Below, one piece after another: positions 1 to 8,925 of a DNA stretch of 64,000 nucleotides. The position numbers and the translations under genes were made by a program. The stretch's first letter is position 1; each line of letters begins with the position of its first letter. The notes beneath the pieces are model-generated. The model was not told the DNA's origin, searched no databases, and saw nothing but the letters and a program-made list of their open reading frames with translations. The DNA lies in the NCBI GenBank assembly GCA_020629415.1, contig JAHDDL010000003.1, positions 1 through 64,000 of the forward strand, given 5' to 3'. The DNA is from Maribacter sp. Its GTDB lineage: Bacteria > Bacteroidota > Bacteroidia > Flavobacteriales > Flavobacteriaceae.

Positions 1-72
1 AAGGCTTCTAATTTATATTTTTTCGCTTGGAAATTACCCTATGTGATGGCTATCGTTAATAATATATTCTAA
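1..72 (+). CDS. C-terminal end of an unidentified protein (partial)
   Basis: An open frame enters from the left edge and ends at a TAA at 70-72, giving 23 residues (KASNLYFFAWKLPY then VMAIVNNIF). The peptide is aromatic and hydrophobic, as in the last segment of a membrane protein, but it is too short to assign. The next gene starts 69 bases later on the same strand. It may also be a chance open frame. Confidence 0.3.
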   Translation, partial: KASNLYFFAWKLPYVMAIVNNIF

Positions 73-141
73 TACTGCACGGGCAAAGTTATAATGATAT
101 GATCACTCATAGAACTCCAAGACTTATCTGCGCGTTACAAG

Positions 142-855
142 ATGATGGAGTTACGGTATCAGATAGAAGGTATGACCTGCCAAAATTGTGTCAGAAAGGT
201 CCAAAGTAAATTACAACAACTACCCGACGTGCTAGAGGCGCAGGTGCAATTATCTGCACCCCAAGCGACGATCTGGTTCCTAAAACAAACTGATCTGGAT
301 AAGCTCCAAAATGCTATACCAGCCTATCCTATAAAGGCATTCGAACAAACACCAACGCAAGAAACAGATCTACCTGCTCCAAGCCTCTCGACTTATAAGC
401 CCTTGATATTGATCATCGGATTTATAGCTGGTGTTACCTTATTAGTGCAATATCCCTTTGACAGTTTTGATGGGATGCTATGGATGAGGCATTTCATGGC
501 TGGATTTTTTATCGTTTTTTCTTTTTTTAAATTTTTGAATCTCTCAGGCTTTGCGGAGTCGTACAGTATGTATGATATCATTGCGGCTCGGTGGAAAGCG
601 TGGGGATATATTTTTCCATTTGTAGAATTGGCGCTAGGGATAGCCTTTTTGATAGGCATCTATCCTCGCATGACATTATATATTACAATAGCTGTCGTGT
701 CCATCGGCACTCTAGGCGTCATCCAAAGCAATCTTGATAAGAGAAAAATAAAATGTGCCTGTCTAGGAGATGTTTTTAATCTACCGATGACTAAGGTGAC
801 CATCATAGAGAATGTGAGTATGCTGATTATGGCTGCTATGATGTTAGTTCTTTGA
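142..855 (+). CDS. Heavy-metal-associated domain fused to MauE/DoxX-like membrane protein
   Basis: Residues 1-65 form a heavy-metal-associated (HMA) domain with the metal-binding motif GMTCQNC. A linker of about 20 residues follows, then four predicted membrane helices (about 87-105, 115-132, 155-172 and 178-195) and a conserved C-terminal KCACLGDVF motif, as in MauE/DoxX-like redox-associated membrane proteins. The HMA part probably captures a soft metal such as copper or mercury. The membrane part could pass it on or take part in thiol redox. This is family-based inference; no metal-responsive regulator is nearby. Two adjacent ATG codons (142 and 145) could serve as start. The fusion is seen in other Bacteroidota, where its function is untested. 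Confidence 0.75.
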   Translation: MMELRYQIEGMTCQNCVRKVQSKLQQLPDVLEAQVQLSAPQATIWFLKQTDLDKLQNAIPAYPIKAFEQTPTQETDLPAPSLSTYKPLILIIGFIAGVTLLVQYPFDSFDGMLWMRHFMAGFFIVFSFFKFLNLSGFAESYSMYDIIAARWKAWGYIFPFVELALGIAFLIGIYPRMTLYITIAVVSIGTLGVIQSNLDKRKIKCACLGDVFNLPMTKVTIIENVSMLIMAAMMLVL

Positions 856-902
856 TTTACTTACTCGTTTAGTAACTTTATTTATTCTAAATAATTACGT
901 GC

Positions 903-1577
903 ATGTCTCAGCTATCTAAATCCTCATTTGACTTCCTCAAAAAACTTGAAAAGAACAACAATAGAGAATGGTTCAAAGAAAACAAACCAATGTACGATGC
1001 GGCAAATGAAGATGCCAAAGCCTTCCTCGGTGCTGTAGAGGATACACTCAATACTTTCGATCAGATAGAAAAGAAAAAGCTCTTCCGCATATATAGAGAT
1101 GTTAGATTTTCTAAAGATAAAACACCCTACAGCACCAGCTTCAGAATGTCGCTGGGTCGGGAGGGTGCTTTCCGACGAGGTGGATATTATATCAAGCTAG
1201 AGCCTGGCGGAAGTATGATCGGTGGTGGATTTTATAATCCTAATCCTGGTGACATCAAACTAATACGCAGTCACATCGCTGCTGATGATAAGCCGCTCAG
1301 AAAAATACTGAAGTCCAAAAAATTTAAAGCTACCTTCGGCGAACTCATGGGCGATCAGGTCAAGTCCGCTCCCAAAGGTTTCTCCAAGGATCACCCCGCC
1401 ATAGACCTGTTACGATATAAAGCGATGTACGTCTTCAAAGAGTTCTCTGATAAAGAAGTCCTTGCTCCGACTTTCCTCAAAGAAGTAAAAAATGTCTACA
1501 AGACCATACAGCCATTCTTTAATTATATGACAGAGATATTGACACATGATTTGGATGGGGTGCCTTTGTATAAATAG
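903..1577 (+). CDS. DUF2461 family protein
   Basis: This 224-residue protein matches the DUF2461 (TIGR02453) family along its length. It has the N-terminal block NNNREWFKENK, the central FRIYRDVRFSKDKTPY block and the GGGFYNP motif. The family is soluble, widespread in Bacteroidota and Proteobacteria, and has no established biochemical role. It starts at ATG 903, 47 bases after the HMA-membrane gene, and ends just before the palindromic operator of the next cassette. Leucine codons include many CTC, typical of the left part of the window and unlike the AT-rich cassette downstream. Confidence 0.85.
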   Translation: MSQLSKSSFDFLKKLEKNNNREWFKENKPMYDAANEDAKAFLGAVEDTLNTFDQIEKKKLFRIYRDVRFSKDKTPYSTSFRMSLGREGAFRRGGYYIKLEPGGSMIGGGFYNPNPGDIKLIRSHIAADDKPLRKILKSKKFKATFGELMGDQVKSAPKGFSKDHPAIDLLRYKAMYVFKEFSDKEVLAPTFLKEVKNVYKTIQPFFNYMTEILTHDLDGVPLYK

Positions 1578-1587
1578 TTCAAATTAG

Positions 1588-1653
1588 GGTAAATTTACCT
1601 CGTATCTTTGATTGGAATTGTTTTTTGATATATTTTTAAGGTAAATTTACCTT
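1588..1653 (+). promoter_or_regulatory. Promoter with two palindromic operators for the HTH-ImmA cassette
   Basis: A 12-base perfect palindrome (GGTAAATTTACC, 1588-1599) recurs as a 16-base perfect palindrome (AAGGTAAATTTACCTT, 1638-1653). The centres are 52 bases apart. A Bacteroidota -7 element TATCTTTG lies between them at 1603-1610; a weaker TATATTTT at 1629-1636 with TTTG at 1607-1610 is an alternative. The first palindrome sits in the spacer region just upstream of the -7 box, and the second abuts the GTG start of the next gene. This layout fits autorepression by the HTH domain that gene encodes; DNA binding is inferred. Confidence 0.7.
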
Positions 1654-1654
1654 T

Positions 1655-2833
1655 GTGAATATTGATGAACTTTTGAAGCAAAGCTTTAATGAGAAGAGAT
1701 TATCTCTTAAATCACTTTTGATTAGTCAGTTAGAAGCCACTGGATTAAGTCGGACTCAATTTGAAAGATTGGTAAAAATTGAACGAAAGTCATTAGAGCA
1801 CATTTTGAATAATACATCAAAGCAAACCGATGTTATTAAGCTTTTAAAAATTGGAGAGTTTTTAGGTTTATCTATTAACGAACTGCTTATTCTTTTTCTT
1901 CAAGACAGGCCAAAAGAAGAAATCTCCGAATTACAATCTGCACTTGAATTAACATTCATACACAAGTATTTCGATCTGAAAACTTTATCTGCAATTAACT
2001 TTATTCAAAGAGGAGATGATGTATCTACTATAAAGAATCGTATTGAAACTTTCTTTGGGCTTAGATCACTCTATGAATATGAAAGAGATTTAAACGAGGC
2101 TTTATATAGCAGAACTAAAAGATCTTTTGATGATAAAATGAAAGACTTCTGGATTAAGTCGTCCTACAAGTATTTCGAACTAATTGATAATCCTAATGAG
2201 TTTAATAGAGAAGCTTTGGTTGAACTTATACCAAAAATTAAACCGTATACGGCTAATATAAAAGATGGGTTGCTAACAGTTTTTAGAGCATTATTCTTTA
2301 TTGGCGTAACTGTTGTATTCCAACCTTCACTACCAAAAACGCAGATTAGAGGGGCCACCTTCTTAGTTAATAATAAACCATGCATAGTGATAACAGACCT
2401 TTTGAAGAATTACGCTACGATCTGGTTTGCTCTTATTCATGAGCTTCATCATGTTTTGTATGATCTTGAAACAATATCGAAAACGCAATATCACCTAAGC
2501 GGTGAACCAGATCTATTCTTGATGCAAGAGGACAAAGCAAATTCATTTGCTAGAGAATATCTTTTTTCAGAGGATAAGCTAAAAAATATTGAGCCGTTTA
2601 TCCACAACAGAATAATTGTTCAGAAGAAAGCAAAGCAATACAACGTTCATCCATGCATAATTTACGCTATGTTTCAACATTGGAAAAATGAACGTGGCGA
2701 GAATTATTGGGGAGCGTTTAAGAAGGAGTTTCCTAATTATGAAACTGCAACAAGATATTTGAATTATTCTAATTGGAATGCCGCAAGCATTAAAGAAACT
2801 GCGGATAAAATAAAGAATATACTAACAGTTTAA
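1655..2833 (+). CDS. HTH domain-ImmA/IrrE family metallopeptidase
   Basis: A 392-residue protein. Residues about 18-85 resemble a XRE-like helix-turn-helix (GLSRTQFERLVKI and following helices). Residues about 225-330 hold an ImmA/IrrE (COG2856, DUF955) zinc peptidase domain with the HEXXH motif in ALIHELHHVLYDLE and a downstream acidic segment (EDKANSFAREYLF). Known relatives (ImmA of ICEBs1, IrrE/PprI of Deinococcus) cleave a partner repressor to release stress or phage-like programmes. The only usable start is GTG at 1655, since an in-frame stop lies at 1637 and no early ATG exists. It is followed after 10 bases by a small charged protein, probably in one transcript. Base composition is clearly more AT-rich than the flanking genes, with few CTC codons, suggesting transfer. 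Confidence 0.8.
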   Translation: MNIDELLKQSFNEKRLSLKSLLISQLEATGLSRTQFERLVKIERKSLEHILNNTSKQTDVIKLLKIGEFLGLSINELLILFLQDRPKEEISELQSALELTFIHKYFDLKTLSAINFIQRGDDVSTIKNRIETFFGLRSLYEYERDLNEALYSRTKRSFDDKMKDFWIKSSYKYFELIDNPNEFNREALVELIPKIKPYTANIKDGLLTVFRALFFIGVTVVFQPSLPKTQIRGATFLVNNKPCIVITDLLKNYATIWFALIHELHHVLYDLETISKTQYHLSGEPDLFLMQEDKANSFAREYLFSEDKLKNIEPFIHNRIIVQKKAKQYNVHPCIIYAMFQHWKNERGENYWGAFKKEFPNYETATRYLNYSNWNAASIKETADKIKNILTV

Positions 2834-2843
2834 AATCAAAGGA

Positions 2844-3320
2844 ATGGTAAAAAAAGTAGATAAAGAAAAGCTATCCAAAGAAGAAATGGAGAGGAGAGGG
2901 ATTCTTGAAAAAGCTGAAGAGGCTAAAGAAGAACAACTTAAACTTGACATAGAAGAAGGAGTAGAGGCGGAAAATGAGTACTCGACATTGCTGGATAAAA
3001 GTATAGATGATCCAGTTCAAAAATTTCAATTGTACTATAAAGTTTTAAATAAGCTACTTAGGGCAAACTTGCCTAAAGGCAAAGAAAATGAGCCAATAAG
3101 GAGAATTATTTATGATGAAAAAAATATTCTAATAAATCGAGGGCATAAAAAGGATGAAAGAGGAATACGAGGAAGTGATGGAAGAATGGCATATATGGAA
3201 GATTTAGAACTTGCCATTGAAATTGTAATGAGTTGGATTTCTGCAAAAGGAACATTTCAGGATTTATATCTGGCATTTTGGAATAAGAACGAAGAGCTTA
3301 ATTATGGACATCAAGACTGA
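2844..3320 (+). CDS. Small charged protein, partner of the ImmA-type peptidase
   Basis: I do not recognise this 158-residue family. The first 60 residues are very rich in Lys and Glu and probably helical or coiled-coil (EEMERRGILEKAEEAKEEQ). The rest is a compact mixed domain with the segments KFQLYYKVLNKLLRANLPKG and GIRGSDGRMAYMEDL. There is no signal peptide or membrane segment. It begins 10 bases after the HTH-peptidase and shares its AT-rich composition, so the two form one cassette. It might be the peptidase's substrate, an antitoxin or a toxin; the sequence alone does not decide. Confidence 0.6.
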   Translation: MVKKVDKEKLSKEEMERRGILEKAEEAKEEQLKLDIEEGVEAENEYSTLLDKSIDDPVQKFQLYYKVLNKLLRANLPKGKENEPIRRIIYDEKNILINRGHKKDERGIRGSDGRMAYMEDLELAIEIVMSWISAKGTFQDLYLAFWNKNEELNYGHQD

Positions 3321-3392
3321 CATTTTTTTTGTTTCATTCAATTAAATAATTCATTGGGTTGAACATATAGACACATATTATCTTAATGTATT

Positions 3393-3929
3393 ATGAAACT
3401 AATTCTATCATTACTCATCGGCATATCCTTCTTAGCATATAACAATATGATGGACACGATCTACGACTACCAGATACAAGCACTTAATAGCGAAGAAGTA
3501 ATTGATTTCGCAGATTACAAGGGCAAAAAAATATTAATTGTCAATGTGGCATCTAAGTGTGGATTCACAGGACAATATGAGGGGCTGCAAAAACTGTATG
3601 AAGAGTATAATGAGGAATTAGTGATTGTCGGTTTTCCATGTAATCAGTTTCTATTTCAGGAATCTGGGTCTGAGAGTAAGATATCCACCTTTTGCCAGAA
3701 GAATTATGGCGTGACCTTTCCTATGACCACCAAGATAAAGGTCAAAGGAAAAGGTCAGCATCCCATATATAAGTGGCTCACCTCAGAAGAGCTCAATGGC
3801 AAAGGCGACTACAAAGTCAGTTGGAACTTCAATAAATTTTTGATCGATGAAAATGGAAAACTCATTGAGTATTTTGGCTCTAAGGTCAAACCACAAGACG
3901 AAGAGCTAGTGAGCCTGATAGAAGGGTAG
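3393..3929 (+). CDS. Glutathione peroxidase-family thiol peroxidase
   Basis: A 178-residue thioredoxin-fold peroxidase. It shows the GPx blocks NVASKCGFT (peroxidatic Cys near residue 56), GFPCNQF with the catalytic Gln nearby, and VSWNFNKFL with the catalytic Trp and Asn. The Cys in place of selenocysteine and the second Cys in GFPCNQF suggest a thioredoxin-dependent peroxidase reducing organic or lipid hydroperoxides. The first 19 residues are hydrophobic (MKLILSLLIGISFLAY), which may direct the protein to the periplasm; a shorter start at Met19 or Met20 would make it cytosolic. It stands alone, with a convergent gene ending 8 bases downstream. Confidence 0.88.
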   Translation: MKLILSLLIGISFLAYNNMMDTIYDYQIQALNSEEVIDFADYKGKKILIVNVASKCGFTGQYEGLQKLYEEYNEELVIVGFPCNQFLFQESGSESKISTFCQKNYGVTFPMTTKIKVKGKGQHPIYKWLTSEELNGKGDYKVSWNFNKFLIDENGKLIEYFGSKVKPQDEELVSLIEG

Positions 3930-3936
3930 TATACCT

Positions 3937-4572
3937 TTAGCTCAGTGTCTCCATCTTAGTAATATCCTCTTCTAATTTTTTAAGATTAGAGCCAAAAGCC
4001 TTTTCATTCATTTTATTACTGACAAAGTACATTAAGGGTACCAAGACGAATAGAGAAATTACCATGATTTTAAGTACTCTAGGATCAGTAAAACATTCTA
4101 TGATGGATTCACCACGCATTACTCTTGCTATAAGTATTCCTAATATAACAGCTGGTATAAATGTGATCAGAGCCCAAGTTTGTTCCGCCGCCAGTACGCC
4201 ACGGATTTGTTTATAATTGTCTTTCATGGATGTCAGTATGTCTTTGTCGCCGATGGCGGGGTTTATTTTTCTATAAGAGAATAACATCGCGATAGTACCT
4301 AAAATATAAGAGATGATACCTATACTAATGAGCTTAACCATTTCTGCATTATCCATCTGAAAAAGTAAGAATATTATAAGGCCCATTGTGATGGCGACCG
4401 CCCATCCGATCTTGATTTTAAGTCCTTTTTTAAGTTTGTTGATTGTCGATGTAGAATCCAATTTTATAGCTTCCATAATTTGTAATTTATCTTTTTGATT
4501 TTTGAATTTTTTGTCCTCTAATTGCTTCCATGCTTCTGCTAACACATTATCTAATTGTTCTTCTTTATTCAT
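3937..4572 (-). CDS. Four-helix membrane protein, candidate anti-sigma factor
   Basis: A 211-residue protein with a cytosolic N-terminal region of about 50 charged residues, then four predicted membrane helices (about 53-70, 77-97, 130-150 and 165-183) and a charged C-terminal tail. It begins 24 bases after the ECF sigma gene on the same strand. That position and architecture are those of membrane-bound anti-sigma or sigma-modulating proteins in Bacteroidota. There is no zinc-finger HxxxCxxC motif, so it is not a classical ZAS anti-sigma. The assignment rests on neighbourhood and topology. Confidence 0.6.
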   Translation of the reverse strand: MNKEEQLDNVLAEAWKQLEDKKFKNQKDKLQIMEAIKLDSTSTINKLKKGLKIKIGWAVAITMGLIIFLLFQMDNAEMVKLISIGIISYILGTIAMLFSYRKINPAIGDKDILTSMKDNYKQIRGVLAAEQTWALITFIPAVILGILIARVMRGESIIECFTDPRVLKIMVISLFVLVPLMYFVSNKMNEKAFGSNLKKLEEDITKMETLS

Positions 4573-4596
4573 AAGTCCGATTTTGATCGAAAGTCA

Positions 4597-5073
4597 TTAT
4601 TGAGCGTCTTCTATTTTGAATCTTTCCGCAATGACCTTTTTTATTCTATATAATTTGACATTGATATGATTAGATGTCATACCCGTTATTTTAGCGATTT
4701 CTATATTTCCATAACCATCCAGATGGAGTGTGATGAGCATCTTATCGACTTCATTTAGTTCTTTTATTATGCTGTATAGTAATTCATGCTTCTCGGTGCT
4801 TTGATCTGATTCGTCTATGGTTTGGACCTCAGCTTGAGGTTTTTTCTTTTGATGATTGAGTACGGTATTAAGAGTCACTTTATATAGCCAGGTACTGAAT
4901 TTTGATTGTCCCTTAAAGTGCGCATAGCCTTTCCATGCCTGACATAAGATCTCTTGTCGGACATCACGCTTGTCTTCGTCATTATCTATATAGAGACCAA
5001 TAATCTTGTGGATAATGCCTTGATGCATCTCCACTTGATTTATAAATTCTCTTTCTTTTTCGTTTTCCTTCAA
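4597..5073 (-). CDS. ECF-type RNA polymerase sigma factor
   Basis: A 158-residue sigma-70 family protein. The region 2 block IYRDxR-type core is visible as DEDKRDVRQEILCQAWKGY with FKGQSKFSTWLYKVTLN. Region 4 is seen as NEVDKMLITLHLDGYGNIEIA followed by the recognition helix TSNHINVKLYRIKK. It probably directs a stress or envelope regulon together with the membrane protein encoded just downstream. The start is a TTG at 5073, since the only upstream in-frame codons run into a stop and the next Met lies inside region 2. Confidence 0.85.
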   Translation of the reverse strand: MKENEKEREFINQVEMHQGIIHKIIGLYIDNDEDKRDVRQEILCQAWKGYAHFKGQSKFSTWLYKVTLNTVLNHQKKKPQAEVQTIDESDQSTEKHELLYSIIKELNEVDKMLITLHLDGYGNIEIAKITGMTSNHINVKLYRIKKVIAERFKIEDAQ

Positions 5074-5274
5074 GTCTTTATCAATAGATTATCGAATACA
5101 ACATATAGGTAGCGAATAAGCTCAAAAAATTACAGGCGATTCATATTATTTTTATCGTCACTTTTAATTAGTTGGTATTCAGATGATTATGGCGAAATTA
5201 ATTTCTTTAAGAACTGCTTATTGGCATAGTTGTTATTATATATATAGCATCAGGGATATATAATATTTCTATCT

Positions 5275-5282
5275 TATTTTTG
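5275..5282 (+). promoter_or_regulatory. Possible -7 promoter element for aconitase
   Basis: TATTTTTG matches the Bacteroidota -7 consensus TAnnTTTG and lies 34 bases before the aconitase ATG. No clear TTTG -33 element sits 19 bases upstream, so the call is tentative. The rest of 5074-5274 is AT-rich spacer to the divergent sigma gene with no other signal I can support. Confidence 0.4.
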
Positions 5283-5316
5283 CACACATCAATTTTCAAA
5301 ATAAAACTAACAGCAC

Positions 5317-7593
5317 ATGGCATTTGATATTGAGATGATCCGCAAGCATTACGATGCACTACCAGGAAAAATTCAAAAAATAAAAGACAAACTCCAGAGG
5401 CCCCTCACCTTATCTGAAAAAATTCTTTATGCGCACTTGCATGAAGATTCGCCTTTAGCTAAATATGAGAGAGGAAAGGATTATGTATTCTATGCACCTG
5501 ATAGAGTAGCGATGCAAGATGCGACAGCTCAGATGGCTTTGTTACAATTTATGATGGCGGGTAAAAATAAAGTCGCTGTACCATCGACGGTCCATTGCGA
5601 TCACCTTATCCAGGCCAAAATGGGCGCAGATGCAGATTTGCAAAATGCGATTAACACAAGTAACGAAGTATTCAATTTTCTAGAGTCTGTATCTGATAAA
5701 TATGGTATCGGATTCTGGAAGCCAGGTGCGGGTATCATACATCAGGTGGTGCTAGAAAATTATGCATTCCCAGGTGGTATGATGATCGGTACGGATAGTC
5801 ATACTGTCAATGCTGGAGGTCTCGGAATGGTGGCAATAGGTGTCGGAGGAGCAGATGCCGTAGATGTGATGGCAGGGATGGCTTGGGAACTCAAGAATCC
5901 TAAGCTCATAGGAGTGAAACTTACGGGTAAGTTATCGGGATGGTCATCTCCTAAGGATGTTATCCTTCGTGTAGCGGATATATTAACTGTCAAAGGAGGT
6001 ACAGGTGCGATAGTAGAATACTTTGGAGATGGTGCGATTAACTTGAGTTGTACTGGTAAAGGAACCATTTGTAACATGGGAGCGGAGATCGGTGCAACGA
6101 CCTCTACTTTCGGCTATGACGAAAGTATGGATAGATACCTGAGAGCAACAGATAGAGAGGATGTGGCTGATGCCGCCAAGGCAGTGGCAGAGCATCTGAC
6201 GGCAGATCCAGAGTGTTATGAGAATCCAGAGAAATATTTTGATCAGGTCATCGAGATAAACTTATCAGAGCTAAAGCCATTGCTTAATGGGCCTTTCACA
6301 CCAGATCTATCTACTGCTGTGGGTAGTAAGATGACAGAGAGAGCTAAAGAAAAAGGATGGCCACTTGAAGTAGAGTGGGGACTCATAGGATCATGTACTA
6401 ATTCTTCTTACGAAGATCTTTCCAGAGCAGCATCTGTCGCAAAACAAGCTGTAGACAAAGGACTCAAGACCAAAGCAGAATTTGGTATCAATCCGGGCAG
6501 TGAGCAGGTCAGATTCACGACGGAAAGAGATGGTATATTAAAAATATTCGAGAATCTTAATGCGACCATCTTTACCAATGCTTGTGGTCCTTGCATCGGC
6601 CAATGGGCACGATATAACGATCCGATGAATGCACCTAAAAACTCTATCGTCCATTCATTCAATAGGAACTTTGCTAAAAGAGCGGATGGTAATCCTAACA
6701 CACATGCCTTTGTGGCCTCTCCTGAAATGGTGGCTGCTATAGCTATATCTGGTCGATTGGATTTTAATCCGATGACTGATACCTTGACGAATGAGAAAGG
6801 AGAAGAGGTAAAATTGGATGAACCAACGGGATTCGAGCTACCACCTAATGGATTTGCCGTAGAAGATAGAGGATACAATGCACCCGCTGAGGATGGAAGT
6901 AGCGTAGAAGTCAAAGTTGACCCCAGCTCCGAGAGACTGCAATTATTGACACCTTTTACACCTATCAAACCATCAGATATGACAGAGATGCGTATACTGA
7001 TCAAGGTGAAAGGAAAATGTACCACAGATCACATTTCTATGGCTGGTCCTTGGTTGAAATACAGAGGGCACTTGGAGAACATATCTGAGAATTGCTACAC
7101 TGGAGCGATTAACTACTTTAACGAAAAGCCAAATCTTGTCATCAACTACGAGACAGGAGAATACGGCCCAGTACCTGATTCTGCCAGAACTTACCAAAAG
7201 GCAGGCATCGGTACAGTTGTCTTTGGCGAAGAAAACCTTGGGGAGGGTTCTTCTCGTGAGCATGCGGCAATGGAACCAAGATTCTTAGGTGTCAATGCTG
7301 TGATCGTTAAGTCTTTTGCACGTATCCATGAGACCAATCTCAAAAAGCAAGGTATGTTAGCACTGACTTTTGATGATCCTGCGGACTACGACAAAGTGAG
7401 ACAAGATGATAAGGTCAGTCTTTTTGGTTTCGAGACAATGGCACCTGGACAACCTCTTATGGTCTATCTACAGCATCAGGATGGCACGGATGACTACTTC
7501 TTAGTCAACCATTCTTATAATCAAGCGCAAATAGATTGGGTCAGAGAAGGCTCCGCACTTAATAAGATAAGGAAGGATATGGGTGTGGCTTAA
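5317..7593 (+). CDS. acn: Aconitate hydratase
   Basis: A full-length 758-residue aconitase of the mitochondrial type, which isomerises citrate to isocitrate in the TCA cycle. Domains 1-3 carry the iron-sulfur ligands: one Cys in [10 protein letters not shown] (about residue 358) and two in [10 protein letters not shown] (about 424 and 427). The C-terminal swivel domain has the substrate-binding [10 protein letters not shown] motif. Other family signatures are GTDSHT and the DITVKGG-like region [10 protein letters not shown]. It is cytosolic and monocistronic, with a possible TAnnTTTG promoter upstream and a hairpin terminator after the stop. Nothing in the protein is unusual. Confidence 0.96.
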   Translation: MAFDIEMIRKHYDALPGKIQKIKDKLQRPLTLSEKILYAHLHEDSPLAKYERGKDYVFYAPDRVAMQDATAQMALLQFMMAGKNKVAVPSTVHCDHLIQAKMGADADLQNAINTSNEVFNFLESVSDKYGIGFWKPGAGIIHQVVLENYAFPGGMMIGTDSHTVNAGGLGMVAIGVGGADAVDVMAGMAWELKNPKLIGVKLTGKLSGWSSPKDVILRVADILTVKGGTGAIVEYFGDGAINLSCTGKGTICNMGAEIGATTSTFGYDESMDRYLRATDREDVADAAKAVAEHLTADPECYENPEKYFDQVIEINLSELKPLLNGPFTPDLSTAVGSKMTERAKEKGWPLEVEWGLIGSCTNSSYEDLSRAASVAKQAVDKGLKTKAEFGINPGSEQVRFTTERDGILKIFENLNATIFTNACGPCIGQWARYNDPMNAPKNSIVHSFNRNFAKRADGNPNTHAFVASPEMVAAIAISGRLDFNPMTDTLTNEKGEEVKLDEPTGFELPPNGFAVEDRGYNAPAEDGSSVEVKVDPSSERLQLLTPFTPIKPSDMTEMRILIKVKGKCTTDHISMAGPWLKYRGHLENISENCYTGAINYFNEKPNLVINYETGEYGPVPDSARTYQKAGIGTVVFGEENLGEGSSREHAAMEPRFLGVNAVIVKSFARIHETNLKKQGMLALTFDDPADYDKVRQDDKVSLFGFETMAPGQPLMVYLQHQDGTDDYFLVNHSYNQAQIDWVREGSALNKIRKDMGVA

Positions 7594-7626
7594 AGAGCCT
7601 CTATATCATTAAAAATAAATCTGTAA

Positions 7627-7660
7627 GGGATGTCGATTATATAATTGGCATCCCATTTTT
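7627..7660 (+). terminator. Rho-independent terminator after acn
   Basis: GGGATG (7627-7632) pairs with CATCCC (7649-7654) and is followed by ATTTTT. It lies 34 bases after the aconitase stop, between convergent genes. Confidence 0.65.
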
Positions 7661-7682
7661 ATTTGAAGGGAGGATAAGAGGT

Positions 7683-8183
7683 TTACCTCATTATTTTCAC
7701 CAAAGTATTGAGGAAGATGTTACTATCCGAGGTGATAAGTCTATCCAATGCATTATCTGCCGCAGAAGAAATGGCATCTAAGTCTTTAATAAATCTATTG
7801 AACTCATTAGAGTCTTCGGAATCTCCCTGTACATTGGATATTTTTTTGATCATGTCTAGCATGGGGTTGAGTTCCTTCTGCTTTCTTTTCTCCAAGGTCT
7901 TGCGGAAAACTTTCCATAGCTCTTTCTCTGCTACGAAATAATCTTTTCTATCACCAGCCTTAGATTGTCTATAGATTAGCCTCCAGTCGAGTAAGCCTCT
8001 GAGATTCATATTGGCATTACCCTTAGATATTTGGAGTTGATTGATAATATCTTCGGCACAGAGTGGCTTTGGACTTATTAATAGTAGGGCATGGATATGA
8101 CCCATGGTCCTATTGATGCCCCAATTCATCCCAAGTTCTCCCCAGGTGGATATAAAATGTTTTTTAGCTTCCGAAAATTCCAT
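7683..8183 (-). CDS. GbsR/MarR-type transcriptional regulator
   Basis: A winged-helix regulator of the GbsR group. The N-terminal block covers WGELGMNWGINRTMGHIHALL, and the DNA-binding core covers ISPKPLCAEDIINQL then ISKGNANMNLRGL. A basic helix KAGDRKDYF and a helical C-terminal half follow. In Bacteroidota such proteins often control membrane or osmolyte genes; the target here is unknown. An ATG at 8183 gives 166 residues. The open frame extends five codons further to a TTG, which I consider less likely. The gene converges on aconitase. Confidence 0.8.
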   Translation of the reverse strand: MEFSEAKKHFISTWGELGMNWGINRTMGHIHALLLISPKPLCAEDIINQLQISKGNANMNLRGLLDWRLIYRQSKAGDRKDYFVAEKELWKVFRKTLEKRKQKELNPMLDMIKKISNVQGDSEDSNEFNRFIKDLDAISSAADNALDRLITSDSNIFLNTLVKIMR

Positions 8184-8452
8184 TGTGGTACAGTGCAAAG
8201 AGTAAATGTCTGTAAGACAATAATGTTCAGTGCAAACACAAATAAATGAGCACTATATCCATTATTCCGATTATTATATCTGGAATTTCCTGAGAATCTT
8301 AGTATAAAATAGCAAACCAGATGTCAAAAAATGCGCATAAACAGGATTGTGTAGTGCGATCGTGGATAGTGATGGGTAAATCTGTAGTCTTCGACCCCTT
8401 TACATGGGTTGTTTTGCAGATTATGTTTGTATCAGAATTAAAGGTTAAAGTC

Positions 8453-8833
8453 ATGAAAAATTTAATATTCAGTTTAGTAGTCTTCGTTTCGACAGTCACA
8501 ACGGTACTCGGAAACAATTCTAATCCAGAATCTTCAGTAACCATAATGTCTAATGAAAAAGTGGAATGCACAATAGAGTCTTCAGAGAATTCTGAATTCT
8601 TACTGACAGCTGAGTACAATAGCAAATCAGAAGTTATAGACTTTAATACAAAAGATGAAGTCAGTTTCGTCCAGATATTTTCTGAGGATGGAAAGATGCA
8701 ATACCAACTTCCTGTGATGTCTAATAAGATAAAGTTATCTCTAAAAATATTTGATGAGAATGAAAACTACAGGTTAGGATTTCTTATCAACAAAAATTCA
8801 AAAATTCATTTTACTACGCTAAAAGTCAATTAG
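8453..8833 (+). CDS. Small secreted protein, unknown
   Basis: From the ATG at 8453 the product has a clear signal peptide (MKNLIFSLVVFVSTVTTVLG) and about 105 mature residues rich in Ser, Glu and beta-forming segments. No family is recognised. The open frame begins earlier at 8321, but that extension would bury the signal peptide and has poor coding character, so I take the later start. Sequence 8199-8452 upstream holds no other gene I can support. A strong terminator follows. The short beta-rich mature part might be a periplasmic adhesin-like or stress protein; this is a guess. Confidence 0.6.
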   Translation: MKNLIFSLVVFVSTVTTVLGNNSNPESSVTIMSNEKVECTIESSENSEFLLTAEYNSKSEVIDFNTKDEVSFVQIFSEDGKMQYQLPVMSNKIKLSLKIFDENENYRLGFLINKNSKIHFTTLKVN

Positions 8834-8867
8834 CAAAAAATTCTCAATAAGGTTTTAACGTTTTAAG

Positions 8868-8897
8868 AGCTTCAACTTCTGGTTGAGGCTTTTTTAT
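8868..8897 (+). terminator. Rho-independent terminator
   Basis: AGCTTCAAC (8868-8876) pairs with GTTGAGGCT (8882-8890) with one G-T pair, followed by a run of six T. It ends the small secreted protein transcript and lies opposite the convergent gcvT. Confidence 0.8.
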
Positions 8898-8925
8898 TTG
8901 GACCTATTCCTATTAGCCTTTGATT

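Noticed and set aside
8321-8452. N-terminal extension of the small secreted protein
   Set aside because: It would place 44 residues ahead of a clear signal peptide; the ATG at 8453 explains the protein better.
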